Positions 18,359 through 26,357 of a stretch of DNA of 64,000 bases are shown piece by piece. The notes beneath the pieces are model-generated. The model ran no database searches and had not been told where the DNA came from. It was given only the letters and a program-made list of their open reading frames with translations. This DNA comes from VXMF01 sp965206775 (GTDB lineage Bacteria; Acidobacteriota; Terriglobia; Bryobacterales; UBA6623). Positions within the stretch are counted from its first letter, which is position 1; every line of letters begins with the position of its first letter. The position numbers were made by a program, and so were the translations under genes. Location: positions 620,001 to 684,000 of the forward strand of contig CBDBKU010000003.1 in assembly GCA_965206775.1 (NCBI GenBank), read 5' to 3'.

Positions 18359-18380
18359 AACCCTTTGGGCTTAAAGGGTT
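18359..18380. repeat. Subterminal inverted repeat in IS1634 copy 1
   Basis: AACCCTTT (18359-18366) pairs with AAAGGGTT (18373-18380) around a GGGCTT loop. It lies inside the left end of the element, upstream of the transposase, and could block read-through transcription into the transposase gene. Confidence 0.5.
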
Positions 18381-18515
18381 TCTGACCATTTCGAGGGCCC
18401 CGTATCTGGCATTTTGTTCCCATAACATGGCTTGCAGGAACATTTTCTATCTTTCTTGTTGCAATTGTGCTTGTGCTCTGATACGGTGTCCGTAGTGTTC
18501 CCATAACGCTCGCCC

Positions 18516-20315
18516 GTGTCTTTCCACGTCGAAATCATCCCCAACCGCGCCAACAAGCCCGCCATCCTCCTCCGCCAGGCCTGGCGCGAAGGCAAGCGCA
18601 TCCGCAAGAAAACCCTCGCCAACCTCTCCAGGCTCCCCCCCGAAACCGTCGCCGGCATCCGCACTCTCCTCAAAGGCGGTGTCGCCTTCCCCCGCCTCGA
18701 CCAGGCCGTCTCCATCCGCCGCTCCCTCCCCCACGGCCATGTCGCCGCCGTCCTCGGCCTCTGCCTCCAGCTCGGCCTCCCCCGCATCCTGCACCGCTCC
18801 CCCTCCCGCTCCCGCGACCTCGCCCTCGCCGCCATCGCCGCTCGCATCCTCCACCCCGCCTCCAAGCTCGCCACCGCCCGCGGCCTCTCCCCCGAATCCG
18901 ATTCCTCCTCCCTCGGCTCCCTGCTCGGCCTCGGGCCCGTCGCCGGCAACGAACTGCTCGCCATGCTCGACTGGCTGCGCCGCCGCCAGAGCTGGATCCA
19001 GCGCAGCCTCGCCCGCCGCCACCTCCGCGACGGCACGCTCCTCCTCTACGACGTCACCTCTGCCTACCTCGAAGGGCACTCCTGCCCTCTGGCCGCCTTC
19101 GGCTACAGCCGCGACGGCAAGAAAGGCAAGCGCCAGATCGTCTGCGGCCTGCTGTGCGCCGCCGACGGCTGCCCCGTCGCCGTCGAGGTGTTCGCCGGCA
19201 ACACCGCCGATCCCACCACGGTCAGCACCCAGGTGCGCACCATCCGCGAACGCTTCGGCATCACGCGCATCGCGCTCGCCGGCGATCGCGGCATGCTCAC
19301 CACGGCCCGCCTGCGCGAGGACCTCGAACCGGCCGGGATGGACTGGATCTCGGCCCTCAAGACCCAGGACATCCGTCCCCTGCTCAAGCGGCCCAAGCCG
19401 CCTCCCGGGGCGGATCCCGCCACCGTCAAGGCCCCGCTACGGCCCGGCGAGCTGGTCCCCGACCAGGTGGCCGAGATCCTCAGCCCGGACTTCCCCGGCG
19501 AGCGCCTGCTGGTGTGTCTGAACCCGCGCCTGCGAGCCGAGCGGGCGCGCAAGCGCGAGGAGCTGCTGCAGGCGACCGAGCGCATCCTGGAGAAGATCGC
19601 CGCCCTGGTGCAACAGGGCCGGAAGCCCTTGCGCGGGCGGGACGCGATCAACCGCCGCGTGGGCCGCGAAGCGAACCGCAAGAAGATGGAGAAGCACTTC
19701 GCGATCGAGGTGAGCGAGGACGCCCTGAGCTGGGCGCGCAAGCAGGAGCGGATCGAGGCCGAAGCGCGGCTGGATGGGATCTACATCGTGCGCACGAGCC
19801 TGCCGGCGGACGCGCTCGGGGCGGAGGCCGCGGTGGCCGCCTACAAGAGCCTGGCGCGGGTGGAGCGGGCCTTCCGCTCGCTGAAGACGACCCAGCTGCA
19901 AGTGCGGCCGCTGTATGTGTATGCCGAAGAGCACGTGCGAGGGCACGTGTTCCTGTGCATGCTGGCCTACTACGTGGAATGGCACCTGCGCCGCAAGCTG
20001 GCGCCGCTGCTGTTCGAGGATGCCGAGCGCGAAGCGGCCGCGACGCGACGGGACTCGCCGGTGGAGCCGGCGCGGGTTTCGCGCGCGGCCGAGGCCAAGG
20101 CGGACACCAAGCGGACCCCGGACGGGCTGCCGGTGCAGAGCCTGCGGACCTTGCTGGAGCATCTGGGATCGTTGACGCTGAACCAGGTGACCCTGCCCCA
20201 GGACGACCAGCACGAGTTCCAGCTGCTGGCCCGGCCCACTCCCTTGCAGGCGAAGGCGTTCGCCCTGCTGGGAGTGGACCCCGACAAAGTTGTTTCCAGT
20301 AAGATGGCAGGTTGA
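18516..20315 (+). CDS. IS1634-family DDE transposase
   Basis: Intact 599-residue transposase of the IS4/IS1634 superfamily, which cuts and pastes DNA with a DDE catalytic domain. Visible marks are LLLYDVTSAYLEG (first catalytic Asp), the GYSRDGKKGKRQIV segment, VFAGNTADPTTV, IALAGDRGML (second Asp region), and the C-terminal YKSLARVERAFRSLKT containing the final Glu. The N-terminus MSFHVEIIPNRANKPAILLRQAWREGKR is typical of IS1634. The gene has an extreme C-rich codon bias in its first half, unlike its neighbours. Confidence 0.92.
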   Translation: MSFHVEIIPNRANKPAILLRQAWREGKRIRKKTLANLSRLPPETVAGIRTLLKGGVAFPRLDQAVSIRRSLPHGHVAAVLGLCLQLGLPRILHRSPSRSRDLALAAIAARILHPASKLATARGLSPESDSSSLGSLLGLGPVAGNELLAMLDWLRRRQSWIQRSLARRHLRDGTLLLYDVTSAYLEGHSCPLAAFGYSRDGKKGKRQIVCGLLCAADGCPVAVEVFAGNTADPTTVSTQVRTIRERFGITRIALAGDRGMLTTARLREDLEPAGMDWISALKTQDIRPLLKRPKPPPGADPATVKAPLRPGELVPDQVAEILSPDFPGERLLVCLNPRLRAERARKREELLQATERILEKIAALVQQGRKPLRGRDAINRRVGREANRKKMEKHFAIEVSEDALSWARKQERIEAEARLDGIYIVRTSLPADALGAEAAVAAYKSLARVERAFRSLKTTQLQVRPLYVYAEEHVRGHVFLCMLAYYVEWHLRRKLAPLLFEDAEREAAATRRDSPVEPARVSRAAEAKADTKRTPDGLPVQSLRTLLEHLGSLTLNQVTLPQDDQHEFQLLARPTPLQAKAFALLGVDPDKVVSSKMAG

Positions 20316-20332
20316 TTTCGCGTAACTGCTTT

Positions 20333-20358
20333 CAATTGCTGGGAATAGCCAGCAATTG
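20333..20358 (+). terminator. Hairpin after IS1634 transposase
   Basis: A perfect 10-bp inverted repeat, CAATTGCTGG (20333-20342) and its complement (20349-20358), encloses a GAATAG loop 18 bp after the transposase stop and just inside the right end of the element. No T-tract follows, so it may equally be a subterminal structure of the IS. Confidence 0.5.
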
Positions 20359-20453
20359 GCGAATGAAGCTCAGGCTAGGCTATGATTGCTCGTAGAAGGC
20401 TCCGCAGGTGGGTCTCCGTTGGAGATATCTGGGGGTAGGGAGGATCGACAGGA

Positions 20454-20924
20454 ATGCGAGGCCATCCAAAGGTGCTGGACGCGCTCCGGCAGCTGCTCAA
20501 GTACGAGCTGACGGCAATTAACCAGTCGTTCCTTCACGCGCGCATGTGCTTGGACTGGGGCTACGACGGCATCGCCCGGCACATCCGCAAGGATTCGATC
20601 AAGAACATGGTGTACGCCGAGCAGCTTGTCGATCGGATCCTGTTCCTGGAGGGAATGCCAAACTTGCGCGACACCTACGCCCTCGGAATCGGAACCGACG
20701 TTGGCAAGATGCATGTGAACGATCGCAAGCTGTCCAAGAACACTGCGGACTGCGCCAATGCGGGCATCGAAGTCTGCGTCGCACAGAACGACGATGCATC
20801 GCGAGAAATGATCGAGAGCATTCTCGCCAAGGAGGAAAGCAGGATCGATTGGCTCGAGTCCCAGCTGCAGATCATCCAGGATGCGGGACTGGGGCTGTAT
20901 CTATCGCAGCAGATGCGGAAGTGA
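20454..20924 (+). CDS. Bacterioferritin-like protein with degenerate ferroxidase centre
   Basis: Four-helix ferritin-family protein of 156 residues that aligns without gaps to E. coli bacterioferritin (KVLDALRQLLKYELTAINQSFLHARM, ILFLEGMPNL, EESRIDWLE). The heme-ligand Met 52 is kept. Of the six ferroxidase ligands only Glu 18 and Glu 127 remain; position 51 is Asn, 54 is Tyr, 94 is Ser and 130 is Arg. It should therefore bind heme but not oxidise iron efficiently, and may be the non-catalytic partner of a second subunit, as in two-subunit bacterioferritins, or an electron-transfer subunit. GGGAGG precedes the ATG. It lies directly beside an IS end, and no second bfr gene is in the window. 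Confidence 0.85.
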   Translation: MRGHPKVLDALRQLLKYELTAINQSFLHARMCLDWGYDGIARHIRKDSIKNMVYAEQLVDRILFLEGMPNLRDTYALGIGTDVGKMHVNDRKLSKNTADCANAGIEVCVAQNDDASREMIESILAKEESRIDWLESQLQIIQDAGLGLYLSQQMRK

Positions 20925-21150
20925 TCAAGGAGCGATTCGCAGCCACGCCGCAGTGCCGTCGGTTCCGACCGGGAAGACAGGTTACACCGAAGACCGTGCG
21001 CAGGCACTCAAGAGAGGGCCGCTTGCTCCGGGAAGTGATCCCCAAGGGAGTTCAGCCCTACACCATATACGAGCGGGATCCCGAAGACTGCACTGACCGC
21101 GCTGCCGACGAAACCTCCGCGCGATCGAGACCTTCGACGGCTGGACCGGA

Positions 21151-21761
21151 ATGCGCGCCAACCCGCTCGCGAGTCAAGACTGGGTGATCGAAGGCGGCAT
21201 GATTCGCACACAAGCGGGCCGCGACCGCTTTCGCACTGACCTGCGGACGGTTGCCGAGTACTCGGATTTCGAGCTGCGCTTCGAATGGAAGATCTCCGAG
21301 AGAGGCAACGCGGGCGTCAAGTACAATGTTCACGAAGAGTGGATAAGCGACAGATTCCGGCCGGACATGTCCCAGCGACAAAAAGCGGGAATGAAGCGTG
21401 GAGCTGTCGGTTTCGAGTATCAGCTCTCAGACGACTCGCTTTGGGACCGCTCGCACGACGACTGGGCCAAATCCGCGACCAGTGCTCTGATCTCATCAAA
21501 TGGGCCAATGAGAAACCTCTCAAACCAGGCGGGGAATTGAATGCCTCGCGCTTTGTGGTGAGCGGCAATCACGGTGAACAGTGGCTCAACGGCGAGAAGT
21601 TGTTCGAATTCGAGATGGGCTCGCAGGAAATGCTTGACAGTGTGGATAAGACGAGGTTCAGGACGATGGCAGGTTTCGGTCTTAAGGGTGCTGGGCCGAT
21701 AGTGCTGACACATCACGGAACTCCGGTTTGGTTCCGCAACCTGAGCATCCGGGCGGAATGA
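21151..21761 (+). pseudogene. Frameshifted DUF1080 (3-keto-disaccharide hydrolase) gene
   Basis: The DUF1080 concanavalin-like fold is split over two frames. The first (21151 to about 21485) reads QDWVIEGGMIRTQ, DFELRFEWKISERGNAGVKYNVHEE and LWDRSHDDWAKSATSAL. The second (to 21761) continues DLIKWANEKPLKPGGELNASR, GNHGEQWLNGEKLFEFEMG and PVWFRNLSIRAE. A single-base deletion near 21485 explains the break. Upstream, LRAIETFDGWTG is in frame but follows a TGA, so the signal peptide and start may also be lost. Family members act on 3-keto-glucosides in the periplasm. The intact Gfo/Idh gene follows at 21798, the usual partnership. Confidence 0.75.
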
Positions 21762-21797
21762 GTACCCTGCTACTGACACAGAGAATATAGGCAACTT

Positions 21798-23318
21798 ATG
21801 GCAAATCGCGGTCTTTCCCGACGTCACTTTTTCTTTGGCTCGCTGCTGGCCGGCGCAATACCCTCGGGCGGCTACGGCACGGTCAAATCGCTCCGGGCGA
21901 TGGGCTACAAGCCCTACTACGACAGGCTGAACGTAGCGGCGATCGGCTGCGGCGGCCGGGGCGGTCGTATCTTGAACGAAGCTGCGCAGACCGAGAACAT
22001 TGTCGCGCTGTGCGATGTCGATGAGCAGCGCGCGGCGCAGAACTTCGAGCGCTACTCGAAGCAGCCTAAGTACGCAGACTTTCGCGTGATGCTCGAGAAA
22101 GAGGGCAAGAACATCGACGCTTGCACCATCGGTATTCCCGACCACATGCATGCGACAGTCGCGCTCGCGTGCATGCAGGCTGGAAAGCATGTGTACCTCG
22201 AAAAGCCACTGACACGCACGCCTTGGGAGGCGCGATTGATGGCCGACGCCGCCAAGAAATACGGCGTCGCGACGCAAATGGGCAACCAGGGCTACTCGCA
22301 CGAGAGCATTCGCGTCACGGGAGAAATTCTCTGGTCGGGCGAGATCGGCGATGTGCGAGAGGTCCACGCCTCGTCTTCGCCGGGGACTCATCCGGTGGGC
22401 CTGTCCACGATGCCGGACGAGCAAAGCGTGCCGCCGGGACTCGACTGGGACCTGTGGCTGGGCGGCGCGGAAATGCGCTCCTACAACCCAACATTCACGC
22501 CTTACAACTGGCGCGGGTACTTCGACTTTGGAACCGGCCAACTCGGCAACTGGGGCATTCACGTGTTGGGCCCGGTCAATTTGGCGCTGCAACTGGGCGC
22601 GCCGACGAGCGTGGAGCTGTTGCGTCAGGTCGACTCGAGCGAGTGGACATTCCCGACGCGAGCGGTGCTCAAATACGATTTTCCTGCGCGCGGGAAGATG
22701 CCCCCGGTTTCTGTCTATTGGCATGACTCGGCGCGGCCGACCGAAGAAGAGGCCTATCGCGTGCCGGGCATGGAGGAGCAGACCATCCTTCCGCGGGCAA
22801 ACAATCTCAGCGCTAAGGGGCGCGGATCTGAGCCGCCGCCCAGTCGATCGCGAGGCCCGCGGGCACCGCGGACGGGCCCGCCGACGGGCGCGGGAGGGCC
22901 AGGCGTCGAGGTGTTCGGTTACGAGCGCCGGGGCGACCCCGCGCAACCGGGCGTACTGTCGAGCAACGGAGCTGTGTTTGTGGGATCGAAGGGCATGATG
23001 GCGACCGTTGCGCGTGGCGAGGGCGTGCACCTGCTGCCGGTCGAACGCTGGGCGGAGTACGAGTTGCCGCCGCAACTGCTGACGCGCTCGCCGGGCCATA
23101 TGACCGACTGGGTACGCGCCTGCAAGGGCGGTGATGCGGCCTGCTCGGACTTCCGCATCTCCGGTCCGTACTCCGAATGGGTCGTCCTGGGCGCGATCGC
23201 GTTTCGGGTTCCGGGCAGGCTCGAGTGGGACAGCGCCAAGGTGAGGTTCACCAACAGCGACGAGGCGAACAAGTATGTGAAGCCCTCGTTTCGCGACGGG
23301 TGGGAGCTGAAGCTCTAG
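21798..23318 (+). CDS. Tat-exported Gfo/Idh/MocA-family oxidoreductase
   Basis: NAD(P)-dependent sugar oxidoreductase of 506 residues. It has a twin-arginine signal (LSRRHFFFGSLLAGA), a Rossmann motif NVAAIGCGGRGGR, the active-site segment EKPLTRTPWEA, and a C-terminal Gfo/Idh domain (NWGIHVLGPVNLAL). A Pro/Arg/Gly-rich low-complexity insert lies at about residues 340-375. Exported members of this family in Acidobacteriota, Bacteroidota and Planctomycetota often sit beside DUF1080 hydrolases in oxidation-based glycoside cleavage; here the DUF1080 partner immediately upstream is frameshifted. Confidence 0.88.
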   Translation: MANRGLSRRHFFFGSLLAGAIPSGGYGTVKSLRAMGYKPYYDRLNVAAIGCGGRGGRILNEAAQTENIVALCDVDEQRAAQNFERYSKQPKYADFRVMLEKEGKNIDACTIGIPDHMHATVALACMQAGKHVYLEKPLTRTPWEARLMADAAKKYGVATQMGNQGYSHESIRVTGEILWSGEIGDVREVHASSSPGTHPVGLSTMPDEQSVPPGLDWDLWLGGAEMRSYNPTFTPYNWRGYFDFGTGQLGNWGIHVLGPVNLALQLGAPTSVELLRQVDSSEWTFPTRAVLKYDFPARGKMPPVSVYWHDSARPTEEEAYRVPGMEEQTILPRANNLSAKGRGSEPPPSRSRGPRAPRTGPPTGAGGPGVEVFGYERRGDPAQPGVLSSNGAVFVGSKGMMATVARGEGVHLLPVERWAEYELPPQLLTRSPGHMTDWVRACKGGDAACSDFRISGPYSEWVVLGAIAFRVPGRLEWDSAKVRFTNSDEANKYVKPSFRDGWELKL

Positions 23319-23468
23319 GCGCATGCATTGCGCAAGGGCCTGCGAGACACCAAGCAGGACTCGATCCAACGAAACAAGCCCTCTAGAATTCGTTCGACGT
23401 TAACTGTTGACCTATCTCCTTGCCGCGATCGAAAACCGGCGCCCGGGCCCTGCGCGCCATGCTAGGAC

Positions 23469-24284
23469 CTATCGCCTACGCTGTGCGAACAGCCACTCGA
23501 CCAATTCAGGATCCGAGTAGGCCTTTTCCCAACTGTTGTGCCCGACGCCTGGATACTCGGTGTATCGAGGTTTCTTACCGCCGGCCGTGAGTGACTCGAT
23601 CATCAGTCGAGACTGCTGAACAGGTACCGTCTTGTCTGCGTCTCCATGGAATGCCCAGATCGGGATTTCGATTCGCGTAGTAGCCTCAGGATCTCCGCCC
23701 CCGCAAATGGGCACCGCCGCCGCAAACAGGTCTGGGTATCGCGTCACGATCCCCCACGTTCCATACCCTCCCATCGACTGCCCTGTCACGTAGATCCGAT
23801 CAGCGTCTACGCTGAATTCCGCACTGAGTGAGTCGATCAGTTTTTCCAGCAAGTCGATCGGTTCGCCGGCGGACTCCGCGGAAAACTTCACGCTAGTCTT
23901 CTTGCGATCCCAACTATCCCTGGGCGGGCGGCTGCCACCGCCCCAGCCGTTAGCGCCGGCAGCCGGATTGGTTTGTGGCGCAAGGACGAAGCTTGGGTGT
24001 TTTCCCTGAACCCGGTTGCCACTGAACAGACTGGTCCCCCATGAGTTGCCGCCCGTCAATTGCTTCAGGTTGTCATCGCCGCGACCGCCGGCGCCATGCA
24101 GGTAAACGACTAGCGGGTATCGCTTTGACGGATCGTAGTCGGCCGGTTGGAATAGCCGGTATTGCAGGCGGCTTCCCGACGAGTCTTCGTAGGATCTCGA
24201 CTCGTAAGACTCTGTATGATCCGGCTGGGCAGCAGCCGGTGCTACGAGGCAGAACGCGAGAAGGCAGAACCGCAAGGACTGCAT
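23469..24284 (-). CDS. Secreted alpha/beta-hydrolase, PHB-depolymerase/esterase type
   Basis: Serine esterase or peptidase-like hydrolase of 271 residues starting at the ATG at 24284, with signal peptide MQSLRFCLLAFCLVAPAAAQ. The oxyanion region is VVYLHGAGGRGDDN, the nucleophile elbow TGQSMGGYGTWG carries the catalytic Ser, the Asp lies in FHGDADKTVP, and the His in GVGHNSWEKAY. The pattern matches the periplasmic phospholipase/carboxylesterase-like proteins related to PHB depolymerases. Its natural substrate cannot be told. Confidence 0.87.
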   Translation of the reverse strand: MQSLRFCLLAFCLVAPAAAQPDHTESYESRSYEDSSGSRLQYRLFQPADYDPSKRYPLVVYLHGAGGRGDDNLKQLTGGNSWGTSLFSGNRVQGKHPSFVLAPQTNPAAGANGWGGGSRPPRDSWDRKKTSVKFSAESAGEPIDLLEKLIDSLSAEFSVDADRIYVTGQSMGGYGTWGIVTRYPDLFAAAVPICGGGDPEATTRIEIPIWAFHGDADKTVPVQQSRLMIESLTAGGKKPRYTEYPGVGHNSWEKAYSDPELVEWLFAQRRR

Positions 24285-25066
24285 GGCGGTGATTCTAGCG
24301 CACGCTCGAATTCCTGTATCTGTTCGGTTTCCCGCGCTCGATGGCCGCCATCTCTGCATGGCTGTGTCATTCGGCGAGAGAGTGTTGGGCCAGTTTTCCG
24401 ATGCTTGCCGAGATAATTCCGATTCGACCAACGACGATCTGGCCAGCAATCACTGGAATCGCAAAGGCCCTGCCGGAAGCGCCAACCGGAATCGGGATGC
24501 CTTGCTCCCGCCCTGAGGCCACCTGACAGCCCGACGGTCAACTGGCGCGCATCGAACTCGGAGCGCGGCCTCGTCTGCCTTTGACACGCCCTTTTGGGCC
24601 TCATCTTCGTCAAACGGATTCGTGGATCGCGGTTCTAGCCTGTCAAAGTCCTCGGTTGTGACATCTGCCCGTCGAAACCGGGTCTGTGGGGCTGTCGCTT
24701 CGGCGCTCCACTAAAACCGCGAGATCGAAGCGGTCGTGAGGATTGATCCTGCTTGCTTCTGCAGCCTGCTTCGGGTCAAAGATCGCCGCCACTTCGAATG
24801 TTCGGACACCTTGGATGACTTCGCTATCTTCTGTGTTCGGGGACATCGCCACAAGGCAGCTGGGCACGGGCTTGGGCGGGCGTTGAATTGCGCGCCCGAC
24901 CTCCGCTGCGAGACTCCGGCAGCCAGCCCAGCCGCCTAGCGGGAAATCTCGAACCGGGGCACGGTCCACGAACATGCGGGAGGTTGCTGGGCGCGGGGTC
25001 GGGCTGCTCTGGTGCTGGTCCGATCTTTCCATGGCCGTGCCTCGATGAGGTGGATCGGCTATTCTT
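24285..25066. other. 782-bp intergenic stretch
   Basis: The esterase (minus) and rhaA (plus) diverge here. I see no supported gene. A minus-strand open frame ending at 24643 contains protein-like text (VIQGVRTFEVAAIFDPKQAAEASRI) but has no recognised homology and an arginine-rich upstream part, so I do not call it. Confidence 0.4.
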
Positions 25067-26329
25067 GTGTGCATCTTGCCAACGCAGCAGGCATACGCCC
25101 TTGCGCGGGAACAGTACGCGGGTCTGGGCGTTGACTGCGACACCGCGCTTAGATCCCTCGCTTCGATAGAACTCTCCCTGCACTGCTGGCAGGGCGACGA
25201 TATTCAAGGCTTCGAGGGCGGCCACGAGGAAGTCGGCGGAGGACTTGCCGTCACGGGGAACCATCCCGGGCAGGCAACGTCGCCTACGGAACTCCGCATG
25301 GACTTCGAGAAGGCACTGTCCCTCGTTCCAGGCAGGCACAGGTTCAACCTGCACGCGATCTATGCCGAGACCGGAGGAGCGGCTGTCGAACGGGACGAAT
25401 TGCATCCGCAGCACTTCGCCGGCTGGGCGGACTGGGCCCGTGGCCGAGGACTCGGCCTGGACTTCAATCCCACTTTCTTCGCCCACCCAATGGCAAGCGA
25501 CGGATTCACGCTCGCGCACCCCGACCCGAGCACGCGCCGATTCTGGATCGAGCACGGCAAGGCTTGCCGCCGGATCGGAGCGTCGTTTGGCAAGGCGCTC
25601 GCGTCGCCGTGCGTGACCAACGTCTGGATTCCTGACGGCTACAAGGATCTGCCGGCAGACAGGCGAGGGCCGAGAGAACGATTGGTCGAATCGCTCGACG
25701 AGGTCTTCCGGGACCCTCTCGACGAACAGCACAACCTCGACGCGGTCGAGTGCAAGCTCTTCGGTCTGGGATCGGAGAGCTACGTCGTCGGCTCGCACGA
25801 GTTCTACCTGGGCTACGCCGCGTCGCGCCGCAAGGTGCTCTGCCTGGACGCGGGACACTTCCATCCCACCGAGGTCGTCTCTGACAAGATTTCGTCTGTG
25901 CTGCTCTGGGTGGATCGCCTGCTGCTTCACGTGAGCCGCGGAGTGCGCTGGGACAGCGACCACGTCGTGATCCTTTCCGATGAGATGCGAGAGATCGCGA
26001 AGGAACTTATTCGGGGCGGCTACCTGCCAAGAGTACATATCGGGCTGGACTTCTTCGACGCCAGCATCAATCGCGTGGCCGCGTGGGTCATCGGAGCCCG
26101 GGCAATGCTGAAGGGGCTCCTGCTCGCCCTGCTCGAGCCTTCGAAGACGCTCAGGCAGCTGGAGCGCGACGGGGACTACACGGGTCGCCTAGCCATGCTG
26201 GAGCAGTCGCTCACGATGCCGTTCGGCGCGGTGTGGGACTACTACTGCGCTACGCAGGGGGTTCCGGAAGAGTCCATTTGGATAAGCGAGATCCGGGCGT
26301 ACGAGCAATCGGTTCTCAGCCAGAGGTAG
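25067..26329 (+). CDS. rhaA: L-rhamnose isomerase
   Basis: Interconverts L-rhamnose and L-rhamnulose in the cytosol using divalent metals. The 420-residue product matches the family: AYALAREQYAGLGVD, ISLHCWQGDD-type SLHCWQGDDIQGFE near the N-terminus, HAIYAETGG, NLDAVECKLFGLGSESYVVGSHEFYLGYA, and CLDAGHFHPTE, which holds metal ligands. The start is taken as the GTG at 25067; a TTG at 25076 is possible. No rhaB, rhaD or regulator is nearby. It is followed by an NCS1-type transporter 28 bp downstream, probably in one operon. Confidence 0.9.
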   Translation: MCILPTQQAYALAREQYAGLGVDCDTALRSLASIELSLHCWQGDDIQGFEGGHEEVGGGLAVTGNHPGQATSPTELRMDFEKALSLVPGRHRFNLHAIYAETGGAAVERDELHPQHFAGWADWARGRGLGLDFNPTFFAHPMASDGFTLAHPDPSTRRFWIEHGKACRRIGASFGKALASPCVTNVWIPDGYKDLPADRRGPRERLVESLDEVFRDPLDEQHNLDAVECKLFGLGSESYVVGSHEFYLGYAASRRKVLCLDAGHFHPTEVVSDKISSVLLWVDRLLLHVSRGVRWDSDHVVILSDEMREIAKELIRGGYLPRVHIGLDFFDASINRVAAWVIGARAMLKGLLLALLEPSKTLRQLERDGDYTGRLAMLEQSLTMPFGAVWDYYCATQGVPEESIWISEIRAYEQSVLSQR

Positions 26330-26357
26330 TGACCGCAATGGACGAAGGGACCAAGCT

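Larger units (their letters stand above)
18333..20371 (+). mobile_element. IS1634-family insertion sequence, copy 1
   Basis: A 2,039-bp element flanked by the direct repeat AGGCTAGGCT (18323-18332 and 20372-20381). Its ends read inward GAACTTCA on the left and GAGCTTCA on the right (one mismatch). The flanking repeat is itself a doubled AGGCT, so the true target duplication may be 5 or 10 bp. Subterminal hairpins lie at both ends (18359-18380 and 20333-20358). It separates the TonB receptor from the bacterioferritin gene. Confidence 0.65.

Noticed and set aside
21420..23369. 649-codon open frame antisense to the Gfo/Idh gene
   Set aside because: Its product is Arg/His-rich and unrecognisable, whereas the opposite strand has Tat signal, Rossmann and active-site motifs.
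24643..25143. 166-codon minus-strand frame upstream of rhaA
   Set aside because: Part of it reads like protein, but it overlaps the rhaA start, is Arg/Pro/Ser-rich upstream and matches no family I know.
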